23,653 bases of DNA, taken from JANYJJ01 sp038241115. GTDB lineage: Bacteria; Pseudomonadota; Gammaproteobacteria; Burkholderiales; Burkholderiaceae_C. Below are positions 1 through 6,766 of this stretch, piece after piece. The stretch is from assembly GCA_038241115.1 (NCBI GenBank), contig JBBRGA010000041.1:1-23653 (forward strand), given 5' to 3'. The notes beneath the pieces were generated by a model. The model had not been told where the DNA came from. It was given only the letters and a program-made list of their open reading frames with translations, and did not search any database. Numbering within the stretch: position 1 is the first letter of the stretch; each line of letters begins with the position of its first letter. A program made the position numbers and the translations under genes.

Positions 1-1140
1 ATGCCGCCGATGCCGGTATCGGTGCGCGTCGTCAAGCAAGACACCGTGCCGGTGCTGGTGAATGTCGTGGGCCAGGCCGAGGGCAGCAAGGACGTCGAGG
101 TGCGGGCACGCATCACCGGCCTGATACAGCAGCAGCGCTACACCGAGGGCGACCGTGTCAAGGCCGGCGCGCCGCTGTTCACCATTGAACGTGCGCCCTT
201 CGACAACGCGCTGGCCAGCGCCAAGGCCGCGCTCGCGCAGGAGCAGGCGCGCCTTGAGCAGACGCAGCGCGAGGTCAAGCGACTCAAGCCGCTGGCCGAC
301 ATGCAGGCCATCGCGCAACGCGAAGCGGACGACGCCGCCACGGCGCAGCGCACGGCTGAAGCGGCCGTGGCCGCCGCACTGGCCCGCGTGCGGGACGCCG
401 AGCTGAACTTGTCGTACACCACGGTGACGGCGCCCATTTCCGGCCTCAGCGGTCGCGCTGAAAAATCGCTCGGTAGCCTCGTCAGCGCCAGCGACGGCCT
501 GCTGACAAAGGTGGTGCAGACCGACCCCATCTGGGTGCGTTTTTCGTTCAGCGAAAGCGAGATGGCGCAGTTGCAGGCCGGCAAGGCCGCGGGCGCTGCC
601 GCTGTGAAGCTGCTCAACGCGGACGGCACGCCGCTGGGGACGAACGGCGTCAGCGGCAAGTTGAATTTCACCGGCAGCAGCGTCGACGCCAGGCTGGGCA
701 CGGTGCAGCTGCGGGCCAGTTTTGCCAACCCCGATTTGAATGTGCTGCCCGGGCAATTCGTGAAGGCACAGGTGCAAGTGGCCACGCAGCGCGCCTGGCT
801 GGTGCCGCAGGCGGCGGTGGCGTCCAGCGAACAGGGAAAAACGGTTTGGACCATCCGGGACGGCAAAGCCACGCCCACACCCGTGGAGGTGGGCGGCTGG
901 GTGGGCCGCGACTGGGCGGTGTTGAAAGGCCTGAAGGATGGCGATCAGGTCATCACCGACAACCTCATCAAGATGCGCCCCGGCGCGGCGGTGAAGGTCA
1001 AGGAGGCAGGCGCGGGCGCGGGTGCGCCACCCGGAGCGACTTCCGCTTCCGCTTCCGCTTCCGCTTCGGCTTCGGCACTGTCTGCGGTGTCAGCTTCCGC
1101 GCCTGTAGCTTCCGCGCCTGCCTCGGCTGCAACGCGTTGA
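1..1140 (+). CDS. RND efflux periplasmic adaptor (membrane fusion protein), 5'-partial
   Basis: Periplasmic adaptor that bridges an RND pump and an outer-membrane channel (AcrA/MexA/HlyD family). The visible 379 residues show the family order: a barrel-sandwich/lipoyl half ending near PLFTIERAPF (about 56-65), an Ala/Gln/Arg-rich alpha-helical hairpin (about 66-135), the second lipoyl half with the signature NLSYTTVTAPISG (about 134-146), then beta-barrel and membrane-proximal domains. No signal peptide or lipobox is present, and the first residues resemble the mature start seen after the export signal in homologues. The ATG at base 1 is therefore probably internal and the true start lies upstream. 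The C-terminal 35 or so residues are a low-complexity Ala/Ser tail coded by hexanucleotide repeats. The stop is 10 bases before the pump gene, so this is the first visible gene of a three-gene operon. The substrate cannot be read from sequence. Confidence 0.93.
   Translation: MPPMPVSVRVVKQDTVPVLVNVVGQAEGSKDVEVRARITGLIQQQRYTEGDRVKAGAPLFTIERAPFDNALASAKAALAQEQARLEQTQREVKRLKPLADMQAIAQREADDAATAQRTAEAAVAAALARVRDAELNLSYTTVTAPISGLSGRAEKSLGSLVSASDGLLTKVVQTDPIWVRFSFSESEMAQLQAGKAAGAAAVKLLNADGTPLGTNGVSGKLNFTGSSVDARLGTVQLRASFANPDLNVLPGQFVKAQVQVATQRAWLVPQAAVASSEQGKTVWTIRDGKATPTPVEVGGWVGRDWAVLKGLKDGDQVITDNLIKMRPGAAVKVKEAGAGAGAPPGATSASASASASASALSAVSASAPVASAPASAATR
1041..1122 (+). repeat. Hexanucleotide and 15-bp tandem repeats coding an Ala/Ser tail
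   Basis: Six consecutive 6-bp units lie at 1041-1076: four of ttccgc and then two of ttcggc. They are followed at 1093-1122 by two near-identical 15-bp units starting gcttccgcgcctg. All are in frame and encode the Ala/Ser tail of the adaptor. Because 6 and 15 are multiples of three, slippage would change the tail length without breaking the frame. Confidence 0.85.
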
Positions 1141-1150
1141 AAGCCGCCGC

Positions 1151-4100
1151 ATGAACTCACGCTTCTTCATCGAACGGCCCATCTTCGCGGCCGTGCTGTC
1201 GATCATCGTTGTCCTGGCGGGGCTGGTGGCGCTGAAGATATTGCCCATTGCGCAGTACCCGGAAATTGCGCCGCCCACGGTCACCATCACCGCCACCTAC
1301 CCCGGCGCTTCGGCCGACACGCTGGCCAAGACGGTGGCCGCACCCATCGAGGAACAGCTCTCGGGGGTGGAGAACCTGCTGTACTTCCAGAGCAGTTCCT
1401 CGAGCAACGGCGTGTCCACCATCACCGCCACCTTCGATGTCGGCACCGACACCGACAAAGCCACCTTCAACATCAACAACCGCGTGCAACTGGCCACTCC
1501 GCGGCTGCCCGACGAAGTGCGCCGCAACGGCGTGGTGGTGGCCAAGCGCAGCCTGAACTTCTTGCTGGTGGTGGCGCTGAACTCGCCCAAGGGCACGCAC
1601 GATTCGCTGTTCCTCAGCAACTACGCCACGCAAAACGTGCTGGACGAGTTGAAGCGCGTGCCGGGTGCCGGCGACGTGACCATCTTCGGCGCGCGCGACT
1701 ACTCGATGCGCCTGTGGCTGCAGCCCGACAAGATGGCGCGCCTGGGCGTCACCACGGGCGATATCAACGCCGCCGTGGTCGCGCAAAACGCGCAGTTCGC
1801 GGCCGGCAAGATCGGCGCCGACCCCGCGCCGCCGGGCCAGCAACTGGTCTACACCGTCACCGCCCGTGGCCGGCTGGTGGAGGCGGAAGACTTCGGCAAC
1901 ATCATTTTGCGCAGCGGCGCGGCCGGCGGCTCAGGCGGCGTGCTGCGCTTGAAAGACGTGGCGCGCATCGAGCTGGGCGCGCAGAGCTACGACGCCAGCA
2001 ACGCGGTAAACGGGCAGCCGGCCATTGCGCTGGCGGTGTTTTTGCAGTCGGGTGCCAATGCGCTGGACGTGGGCGCCGCGGTCAAAAAACGCATCGCCGA
2101 ACTCAAGCGTGACCGCTTCCCGGAGGATGTGGATTACCTGCTGCCCTACGACACCACGCGCTTCGTGTCGGCGTCGATCAAAGAGGTGATCAAAACCATC
2201 ATCGAGGCGGCGATCATCGTCGTGCTGGTGGTGTTTGTGTTTTTGCAAAGCTGGCGTGCCACGCTGATCCCGATGCTGGCCGTGCCGGTGTCGCTGATCG
2301 GCACTTTCGCCGGGCTGTGGCTGATGGGTTTTTCGATCAACACGCTGACGCTGTTCGCCATGGTGCTGGCCATCGGCATCGTGGTCGATGACGCCATCGT
2401 CGTGCTGGAAAACGTCGAGCGCCTGATGCGCGAAGAGCACATGGACGCCACCTCGGCATCCATCGAGGCGATGCGCGAGGTCTCGGGCGCGGTGGTCGGC
2501 ATCGTGCTGGTGCTGTGCGCGGTGTTCATCCCGGTGGCCTTTTTGGGTGGCCTGGCCGGCACGCTGTACCGGCAGTTCGCGGTGACGGTGACGATCGCCG
2601 TGGTCATCTCCGGCGTGGTGGCGTTGACGCTCACGCCCGCCCTGTGCGCGCTGCTGCTCAAGCACGAGCACAGCAGCCTGTCGGTAAAGCTGTTCAAGCC
2701 GTTCAACCGCGGCTTTGGCTGGTTGACCGACCGCTATGTGGGCGCAGTGGGCCTGGGCTTGAAACACCGCCTGTTGGCGCTGCTGGCCTTCGCCGCACTT
2801 CTTGCCGCCGCGGTGTTTTTGTTCATTCGGGTGCCGGGCAGTTTTGTGCCGGCAGAAGATCAGGGCTACATCATCGGCGTGGCGGCGTTGCCCGACGGCG
2901 CCACGCTGGAACGCACCGCCAAGACCACCGAGACTTTGCGCCAAATGATGAAGGGCAATGCCGCGGTCGAAAACTTCTTCGCCATCAACGGCTTCGACTT
3001 GATTGGCGGCGGCACCAAGGCCAACGCGGCCACCATCTTCATGCCGATGAAGCCGTGGGACGAGCGCACGCAAAGCAGCCAGGCGCTGGCCGGTGAAGTC
3101 AGCGGCAAGGGCTTCGGCCTGTCAGACGGCATCGCCTTCGCGTTCAACCCGCCCGCCATCCTGGGCCTGGGCGCGGCCGGCGGTTTTGAGTTTTATGTGC
3201 AAGCGCGCCTCGACTCCGACACCGGCCGGCTTTCAGAGGTCACCAACGACTTCCTGAACGTGCTGCGTGCCCGCAAGGAACTTGGCGGCCTGCAAACCTT
3301 CTTCCGCCCCACGGTGCCGCAATTGCGGGTGGAAGTGGACAAAGAGAAAGCACTGGCCCTGGGCGTGGCCACCACCGACGTGTTTGCGGCGCTGCAAGCG
3401 CAAATGGGTTCGCTGTACGTGAACGACTTCAACAAAAGCGGCCGCACCTACCGCGTGACGATGCAGGCCGACGCAAAGTTCCGCGCCAACCCCGACGACA
3501 TCGGCGCCATCCATGTGCGCAGCGCCACCACCAGTGCCATGGTGCCGCTGAAGGCCATGATCACCGTCAGCAGCGTGATCGGACCGGAGCAAGTAGAGCG
3601 CTACAACAGCTACGTGGCGGCCAAGATTCTGGGCAGCGCCAAACCCGGCTTCAGTTCGGGCGAGGCGATCAAGGCGGTGGAAGAAGCCGCGCGGCTCAGC
3701 CTGCCGCCGGGCTACGACATCGAATGGACCGCGCAGGCGTTTCAAGAAAAGCGCACCGGCAACGCCAGCGTGTTCGCGTTTGGCTTCGCGATGATCATGG
3801 TGTATCTGATTTTGGCGGCGTTGTACGAGCGCTGGGGCGTGCCGCTGGCGGTGCTGCTGGCGGTGCCGTTTGCCCTGACGGGGGCGCTGCTGTTCGTGTT
3901 TTTGCGCGGCATGCAAAACGACATCTACTTTCAGATCGGCTTGGTGGTGCTGATTGGCCTGGCGGCGAAAAACGCGATTCTGATTGCCGAATTTGCGATG
4001 CAAGGCATGGAGCAAGGCAAGAGCGCGGCCGAGGCTGCGGCTGAAGCGGCGAGGCTGCGCTTTCGACCCATCGTGATGACGTCGCTGGCGTTTGTGCTGG

Positions 4101-4327
4101 GCGTGGTTCCACTGGTGATTGCCACGGGCGCAGGCGCTGCGGCACGGCAAAGCATGGGCACGGGCGTGTTCGGCGGCATGCTGGTGGCCACCTTCGTGGC
4201 GCCGATTTTTGTGCCGCTGTTCTTCGCGCTGCTGGCGCGCAAGCCGAGGCCGAAACATTCGCGGGGGCCTGATGCTGGCCCCGCTGGCCACGGCGGTCAA
4301 GGCAGAAACACGGACACCGGCGTCTGA
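1151..4327 (+). CDS. RND multidrug efflux pump, HAE-1 family permease
   Basis: Inner-membrane proton/drug antiporter of the AcrB/MexB/MexF family. Its 1058 residues match the usual full length. The N-terminus MNSRFFIERPIFAAVL is typical, with TM1 at about 10-30. Large periplasmic loops follow TM1 and TM7. TM4 carries the proton-relay Asp pair D413-D414 in GIVVDDAIVVLENVE. TM10 carries K940 in GLAAKNAILIAEFA, and R972 and T977 follow in FRPIVMTSLA, so all the usual proton-relay residues are present. The second half begins near residue 540. The last 25 residues are a hydrophilic Gly/Pro-rich tail. The gene begins 10 bases after the adaptor and ends 2 bases before the channel gene, consistent with one transcript. 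No strong Shine-Dalgarno precedes the ATG. The family is secure. Drug versus solvent specificity is unknown, so no symbol is given. Confidence 0.97.
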   Translation: MNSRFFIERPIFAAVLSIIVVLAGLVALKILPIAQYPEIAPPTVTITATYPGASADTLAKTVAAPIEEQLSGVENLLYFQSSSSSNGVSTITATFDVGTDTDKATFNINNRVQLATPRLPDEVRRNGVVVAKRSLNFLLVVALNSPKGTHDSLFLSNYATQNVLDELKRVPGAGDVTIFGARDYSMRLWLQPDKMARLGVTTGDINAAVVAQNAQFAAGKIGADPAPPGQQLVYTVTARGRLVEAEDFGNIILRSGAAGGSGGVLRLKDVARIELGAQSYDASNAVNGQPAIALAVFLQSGANALDVGAAVKKRIAELKRDRFPEDVDYLLPYDTTRFVSASIKEVIKTIIEAAIIVVLVVFVFLQSWRATLIPMLAVPVSLIGTFAGLWLMGFSINTLTLFAMVLAIGIVVDDAIVVLENVERLMREEHMDATSASIEAMREVSGAVVGIVLVLCAVFIPVAFLGGLAGTLYRQFAVTVTIAVVISGVVALTLTPALCALLLKHEHSSLSVKLFKPFNRGFGWLTDRYVGAVGLGLKHRLLALLAFAALLAAAVFLFIRVPGSFVPAEDQGYIIGVAALPDGATLERTAKTTETLRQMMKGNAAVENFFAINGFDLIGGGTKANAATIFMPMKPWDERTQSSQALAGEVSGKGFGLSDGIAFAFNPPAILGLGAAGGFEFYVQARLDSDTGRLSEVTNDFLNVLRARKELGGLQTFFRPTVPQLRVEVDKEKALALGVATTDVFAALQAQMGSLYVNDFNKSGRTYRVTMQADAKFRANPDDIGAIHVRSATTSAMVPLKAMITVSSVIGPEQVERYNSYVAAKILGSAKPGFSSGEAIKAVEEAARLSLPPGYDIEWTAQAFQEKRTGNASVFAFGFAMIMVYLILAALYERWGVPLAVLLAVPFALTGALLFVFLRGMQNDIYFQIGLVVLIGLAAKNAILIAEFAMQGMEQGKSAAEAAAEAARLRFRPIVMTSLAFVLGVVPLVIATGAGAAARQSMGTGVFGGMLVATFVAPIFVPLFFALLARKPRPKHSRGPDAGPAGHGGQGRNTDTGV

Positions 4328-4329
4328 GC

Positions 4330-5907
4330 ATGGACTTCATTCACATCAAGCGAACCTCGCATTCAGCCGCGCTTTTCACCGCGCTGGCGGCAACCCTTGC
4401 AACAACCGGCTGCACGACGGTCGGCCCTGACTATTCAAGACCCGCCTTGACGCTGCCCGCGCAGTTTCCCGACCCAGCGCCGGCTTCGGCGTCGGCTTCG
4501 GCTGGCACCACCATTGCGTCGGACTGGTGGACGCTGTACCGCGAAAGCGAACTCACGCGACTGGTCGAGCAGGCGCTGGCCGCGAACGCCGACATCGCGC
4601 AGGCGGTGGCCCGCGTCGAGCAAGCCCAAGGCCAATTGCGCGAAGCCGGCGGCGCGCTGGTGCCGACGGTGAACGCAGGCGCCAATGCCGGACGCGCGCA
4701 GATCGGCGCATCGGTGCCGAGCAACGGCAGCGGCCGCACCCTCACCGGCAACGACCTGAAGCTGTCACTGTCCACCTCGTTCGAGATCGACTTCTGGGGC
4801 AAGCTGGCCCGAGCCAATGAGGCCGCCCGAGCGCAGTTGCTGGCCGGCAATGCGGCGCGCGACACGGTGCGCCTGACGGTGGCCGGCAACGTGGCGCAGG
4901 CCTGGTTTGCGCTGCGTTCTCTGGACGCGCAAATGGCTGCTACGCGCAGCACGCTGGCGTCGCGCGAAAACAGCGCCCGGCTGATCGGCCTGCGCTTGAA
5001 CGCGGGCACGGGTTCACGGCTGGACAGCGAGCAAGCCGAAATTTTGCGAGCCGATGCCGCGCTGCAACTGCGCGAACTGCAACGCCAACGCGCGTTGGCG
5101 CAGACGCTGCTGGGCGTGCTGACCGGCAACCCTTCGCTGACGTTGGCGGACAGCGCACCGGTCTGGGCGTCTGTCAGCACTTCTGTCAGCACTTCCGGCA
5201 GCGCGTCAGCAAGTGCATCAGCGATCACATCAACAAACGCATCCACAAGCGCATCCACAAGCGCATCAAGCATCGCGTCGACCAGCGGATTGCCGCCGGT
5301 GCCTCCCTCACCGCAAGCCGGTTTGCCGTCAGATTTGCTGCAGCGCCGACCCGACATCCGCCGCGCTGAAGGCTTGCTGATTTCAAGCAACGCGCAACTC
5401 GGAGTGGCCCGCGCTGCGATGTTCCCGTCGCTGTCGCTGACCGGCGCTTTGGGCGCCGAAAGTTCGGCGCTGAGCACGTTGCTGAAAACGCCAGCGCATT
5501 TTTGGTCGCTGGGCTTCGGCTTGACCGCACCCATTTTTGATGGAGGGCGCAACGCGGCGCGTGTGGACCAGGCAGACGGTCGGCGGCGCGAGGCGGTGGC
5601 CGCGTATCAGTCGGCCGTGGCCAGCGCATTCAAAGAAGTGGCAGACGCGCTTTCCAACAGCCGCACCGCGCGTGAGTCGCAGGCCGACACCGAACGCCGA
5701 GCCACTGCCAGTGAGACCGCCGAGCGGCTGGCCAAAGCGCGCTTCGATGCGGGCTATTCCGGCTATTTAGAACTGCTCGACGCGCAGCGCACCGCCACTG
5801 CGGCCAAGCTCGACGTCGTGCGCAACCGCCAAGCGCAGTTGAGCGCCAGCGTCGACTTGTTCAGGGCACTCGGCGGCGGCTGGGTCGACGCCGAATCCCA
5901 GCGCTGA
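4330..5907 (+). CDS. RND efflux outer-membrane channel lipoprotein, NodT family
   Basis: TolC/OprM-type outer-membrane factor that forms the exit duct of the tripartite pump. A signal peptide ends in a lipobox-like LATTGC, with C28 as the lipidation site, followed by the family motif TTVGPDYSRP. Two OEP repeats follow, about residues 65-265 and 330-520. The first contains FEIDFWGKLARANEAAR and the second GLPSDLLQRRPDIRRAE and APIFDGGRNAARVDQA, all characteristic. Between the repeats lies an unusual Ser/Thr/Ala stretch (about 281-319) that lengthens the protein to 525 residues; many relatives are nearer 460-490. A shorter Ala/Ser run (51-58) follows the lipobox. The start ATG is 2 bases after the pump stop, implying translational coupling. 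It is the last gene of the operon. Confidence 0.95.
   Translation: MDFIHIKRTSHSAALFTALAATLATTGCTTVGPDYSRPALTLPAQFPDPAPASASASAGTTIASDWWTLYRESELTRLVEQALAANADIAQAVARVEQAQGQLREAGGALVPTVNAGANAGRAQIGASVPSNGSGRTLTGNDLKLSLSTSFEIDFWGKLARANEAARAQLLAGNAARDTVRLTVAGNVAQAWFALRSLDAQMAATRSTLASRENSARLIGLRLNAGTGSRLDSEQAEILRADAALQLRELQRQRALAQTLLGVLTGNPSLTLADSAPVWASVSTSVSTSGSASASASAITSTNASTSASTSASSIASTSGLPPVPPSPQAGLPSDLLQRRPDIRRAEGLLISSNAQLGVARAAMFPSLSLTGALGAESSALSTLLKTPAHFWSLGFGLTAPIFDGGRNAARVDQADGRRREAVAAYQSAVASAFKEVADALSNSRTARESQADTERRATASETAERLAKARFDAGYSGYLELLDAQRTATAAKLDVVRNRQAQLSASVDLFRALGGGWVDAESQR
5170..5289 (+). repeat. Ser/Thr/Ala low-complexity insert with 12-bp repeats
   Basis: An in-frame stretch within the NodT gene, coding about 40 residues that are almost only Ser, Thr and Ala. 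At base level it contains imperfect 12-bp units: two of tctgtcagcact at its start and two of gcatccacaagc further on. It falls in the linker between the two OEP repeats, not in the beta-barrel or helical core. Confidence 0.8.
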
Positions 5908-5940
5908 GCGGCGGCTGGTCCTACGCCACAACCCCCGAGC

Positions 5941-6170
5941 CGCCTCCCCCATTCAGCCCGAGCCGCCTCCCCCGTTCATCCTGAGGTATCGAAGGACGCG
6001 TCTGGCGCAACCTGAAAAGTGCTTCGATACCTCAGCACGAACGGTGAATATTTCATCAGGACGTAACCCGCATTGATGCACGCTGAAACCCGCCCCGTTC
6101 ACCCTGAAACGCCTCCCCCATTCACCCTGCAACGCCTCCCCCATTCACCCAGAGCCGCCTCCCCCGTTCA
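5941..6170. repeat. 23-bp periodic units related to the left arm of the palindromic element
   Basis: Units of the form gcctcccccRttcaYcctg start at about 5942, 5965, 6111, 6134 and 6157. They are exactly 23 bp apart within each cluster, and a shortened copy lies at 6092-6110. The last unit of each cluster runs directly into a 73-bp palindrome, whose left arm shares the cgttcatcctga core. The array therefore looks like repeated duplication of the edge of the element. Confidence 0.75.
5972..6044. repeat. 73-bp palindromic (REP/BIME-like) element, copy 1
   Basis: Imperfect inverted repeat. The left arm at 5972-5994 begins ccgttcatcctgaggtatcg. The right arm at 6022-6044 is its complement (ccgttcgtgctgaggtatcg on the other strand), with two mismatches in 23 positions. 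The spacer is 27 bp. It can form a long hairpin, and the same 73-bp unit recurs 192 bp downstream. Confidence 0.85.
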
Positions 6171-6236
6171 TCCTGAGGTATCGAAGGACGCGTCTGGCGA
6201 AACATTAAAAATGCTTCGACACCTCAGCACGAACGG
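6164..6236. repeat. 73-bp palindromic (REP/BIME-like) element, copy 2
   Basis: Second copy of the element at 5972-6044, in the same orientation and of the same length. The left arm at 6164-6186 is identical to that of copy 1. The right arm at 6214-6236 differs at one position. The spacer starts identically (gacgcgtctggcg) and then diverges, so the arms are better conserved than the loop. Confidence 0.85.
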
Positions 6237-6339
6237 TGGCGCGCTACCCGCGCGGCGCTGGCGGTTTGGTACGTCGGACAAAACGGGATGAATACCGACG
6301 CTTGATCAGATTGAAGCAATCGGCGGCGGCTGGTCCGCC

Positions 6340-6378
6340 GCCAAACTCACTTGCCAAACTCACTTGCCAAACTCACGC
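6340..6378. repeat. 13-bp tandem repeat, three copies
   Basis: gccaaactcactt at 6340-6352 and 6353-6365 is followed by a third copy at 6366-6378 that differs in the last two bases. It ends 7 bp before the stop codon of the minus-strand receiver gene. Confidence 0.85.
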
Positions 6379-6385
6379 GCTAAAT

Positions 6386-6766
6386 TCATGTGCCAAGCGC
6401 TGGCAGCAGCGCGCGCACCTGCGCGGCGAAGCGGTTGACTTCGATGGGTTTGGAGATGTAGCTGCTGCATCCGGCGGCGCGCATCTTTTCTTCATCACCT
6501 CGCATGGCAAAGGCAGTGAAGGCCACGATCACGATGTGTCGGGTTGAAGGCTCGGCTTTGATTTGCCGCGTCAAGTCCAGACCGTCGACACCGGGAAGCT
6601 GAATGTCCATCAGGATCAGCTGAGGCTGAAACGTCGCCACCTTTTGAGCCGCCTCGAAGGCGTCGACGGCCGACTCGATCTCAAAACCATCTGCACTCAG
6701 CACCGCGTGCGCCAGCGTCACGTTCAAGGCGTTGTCATCGACGATGAGCACCCGGGGCGCGTTCAA
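6386..6766 (-). CDS. Single-domain response regulator (CheY/DivK-like receiver)
   Basis: A 126-residue stand-alone receiver with no output domain, expected to be a cytoplasmic phosphotransfer partner. The acid pocket is D10-D11, the phospho-acceptor is D54 in LILMDIQLPGVDG, the switch residue is T84 in AFTAFAM, and the conserved lysine is K106 in ISKPIE, so all catalytic positions are intact. The start is a TTG at 6766, overlapping the TGA of the upstream histidine kinase by four bases (TTGA). A good Shine-Dalgarno (GGAAGG on the minus strand, 6772-6777, 5-base spacer) supports it, and no better start fits the beta-1 strand. Coupling to the kinase gene makes it the likely cognate acceptor. 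Output by protein-protein interaction is inference. Confidence 0.93.
   Translation of the reverse strand: MNAPRVLIVDDNALNVTLAHAVLSADGFEIESAVDAFEAAQKVATFQPQLILMDIQLPGVDGLDLTRQIKAEPSTRHIVIVAFTAFAMRGDEEKMRAAGCSSYISKPIEVNRFAAQVRALLPALGT

Larger units (their letters stand above)
5908..6385. other. 478-bp repeat-bearing gap between convergent genes
   Basis: No credible gene is seen between the stop of the efflux channel gene and the stop of the minus-strand receiver gene. The open frames here are short, run through repeats and match nothing I recognise. The content is two 73-bp palindromic elements, a 23-bp periodic array, and a 13-bp tandem repeat near the right end, each listed separately. A position between convergent 3' ends is typical of REP-like elements. 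Confidence 0.75.

Noticed and set aside
1931..4300. Two long antisense open frames (about 380 and 355 codons) opposite the RND pump gene.
   Set aside because: They mirror a full-length, motif-complete pump gene and have the same composition artefact; no ribosome binding site or family match was seen.
4503..4517. Perfect sigma-54 -24/-12 match (TGGCAC, N5, TTGC).
   Set aside because: It lies inside the efflux channel coding sequence with no gene start downstream in range; a match this short can occur by chance in GC-rich coding DNA.
5941..6378. CRISPR-like periodicity from the 23-bp units and palindromes.
   Set aside because: The units are directly adjacent without unique spacers of constant length, and no cas gene is present.
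5953..6547. Small open frames of 60-100 codons in and beside the repeat region.
   Set aside because: They read through palindromic and tandem repeats or run antisense to the receiver gene, and show no recognisable protein features.
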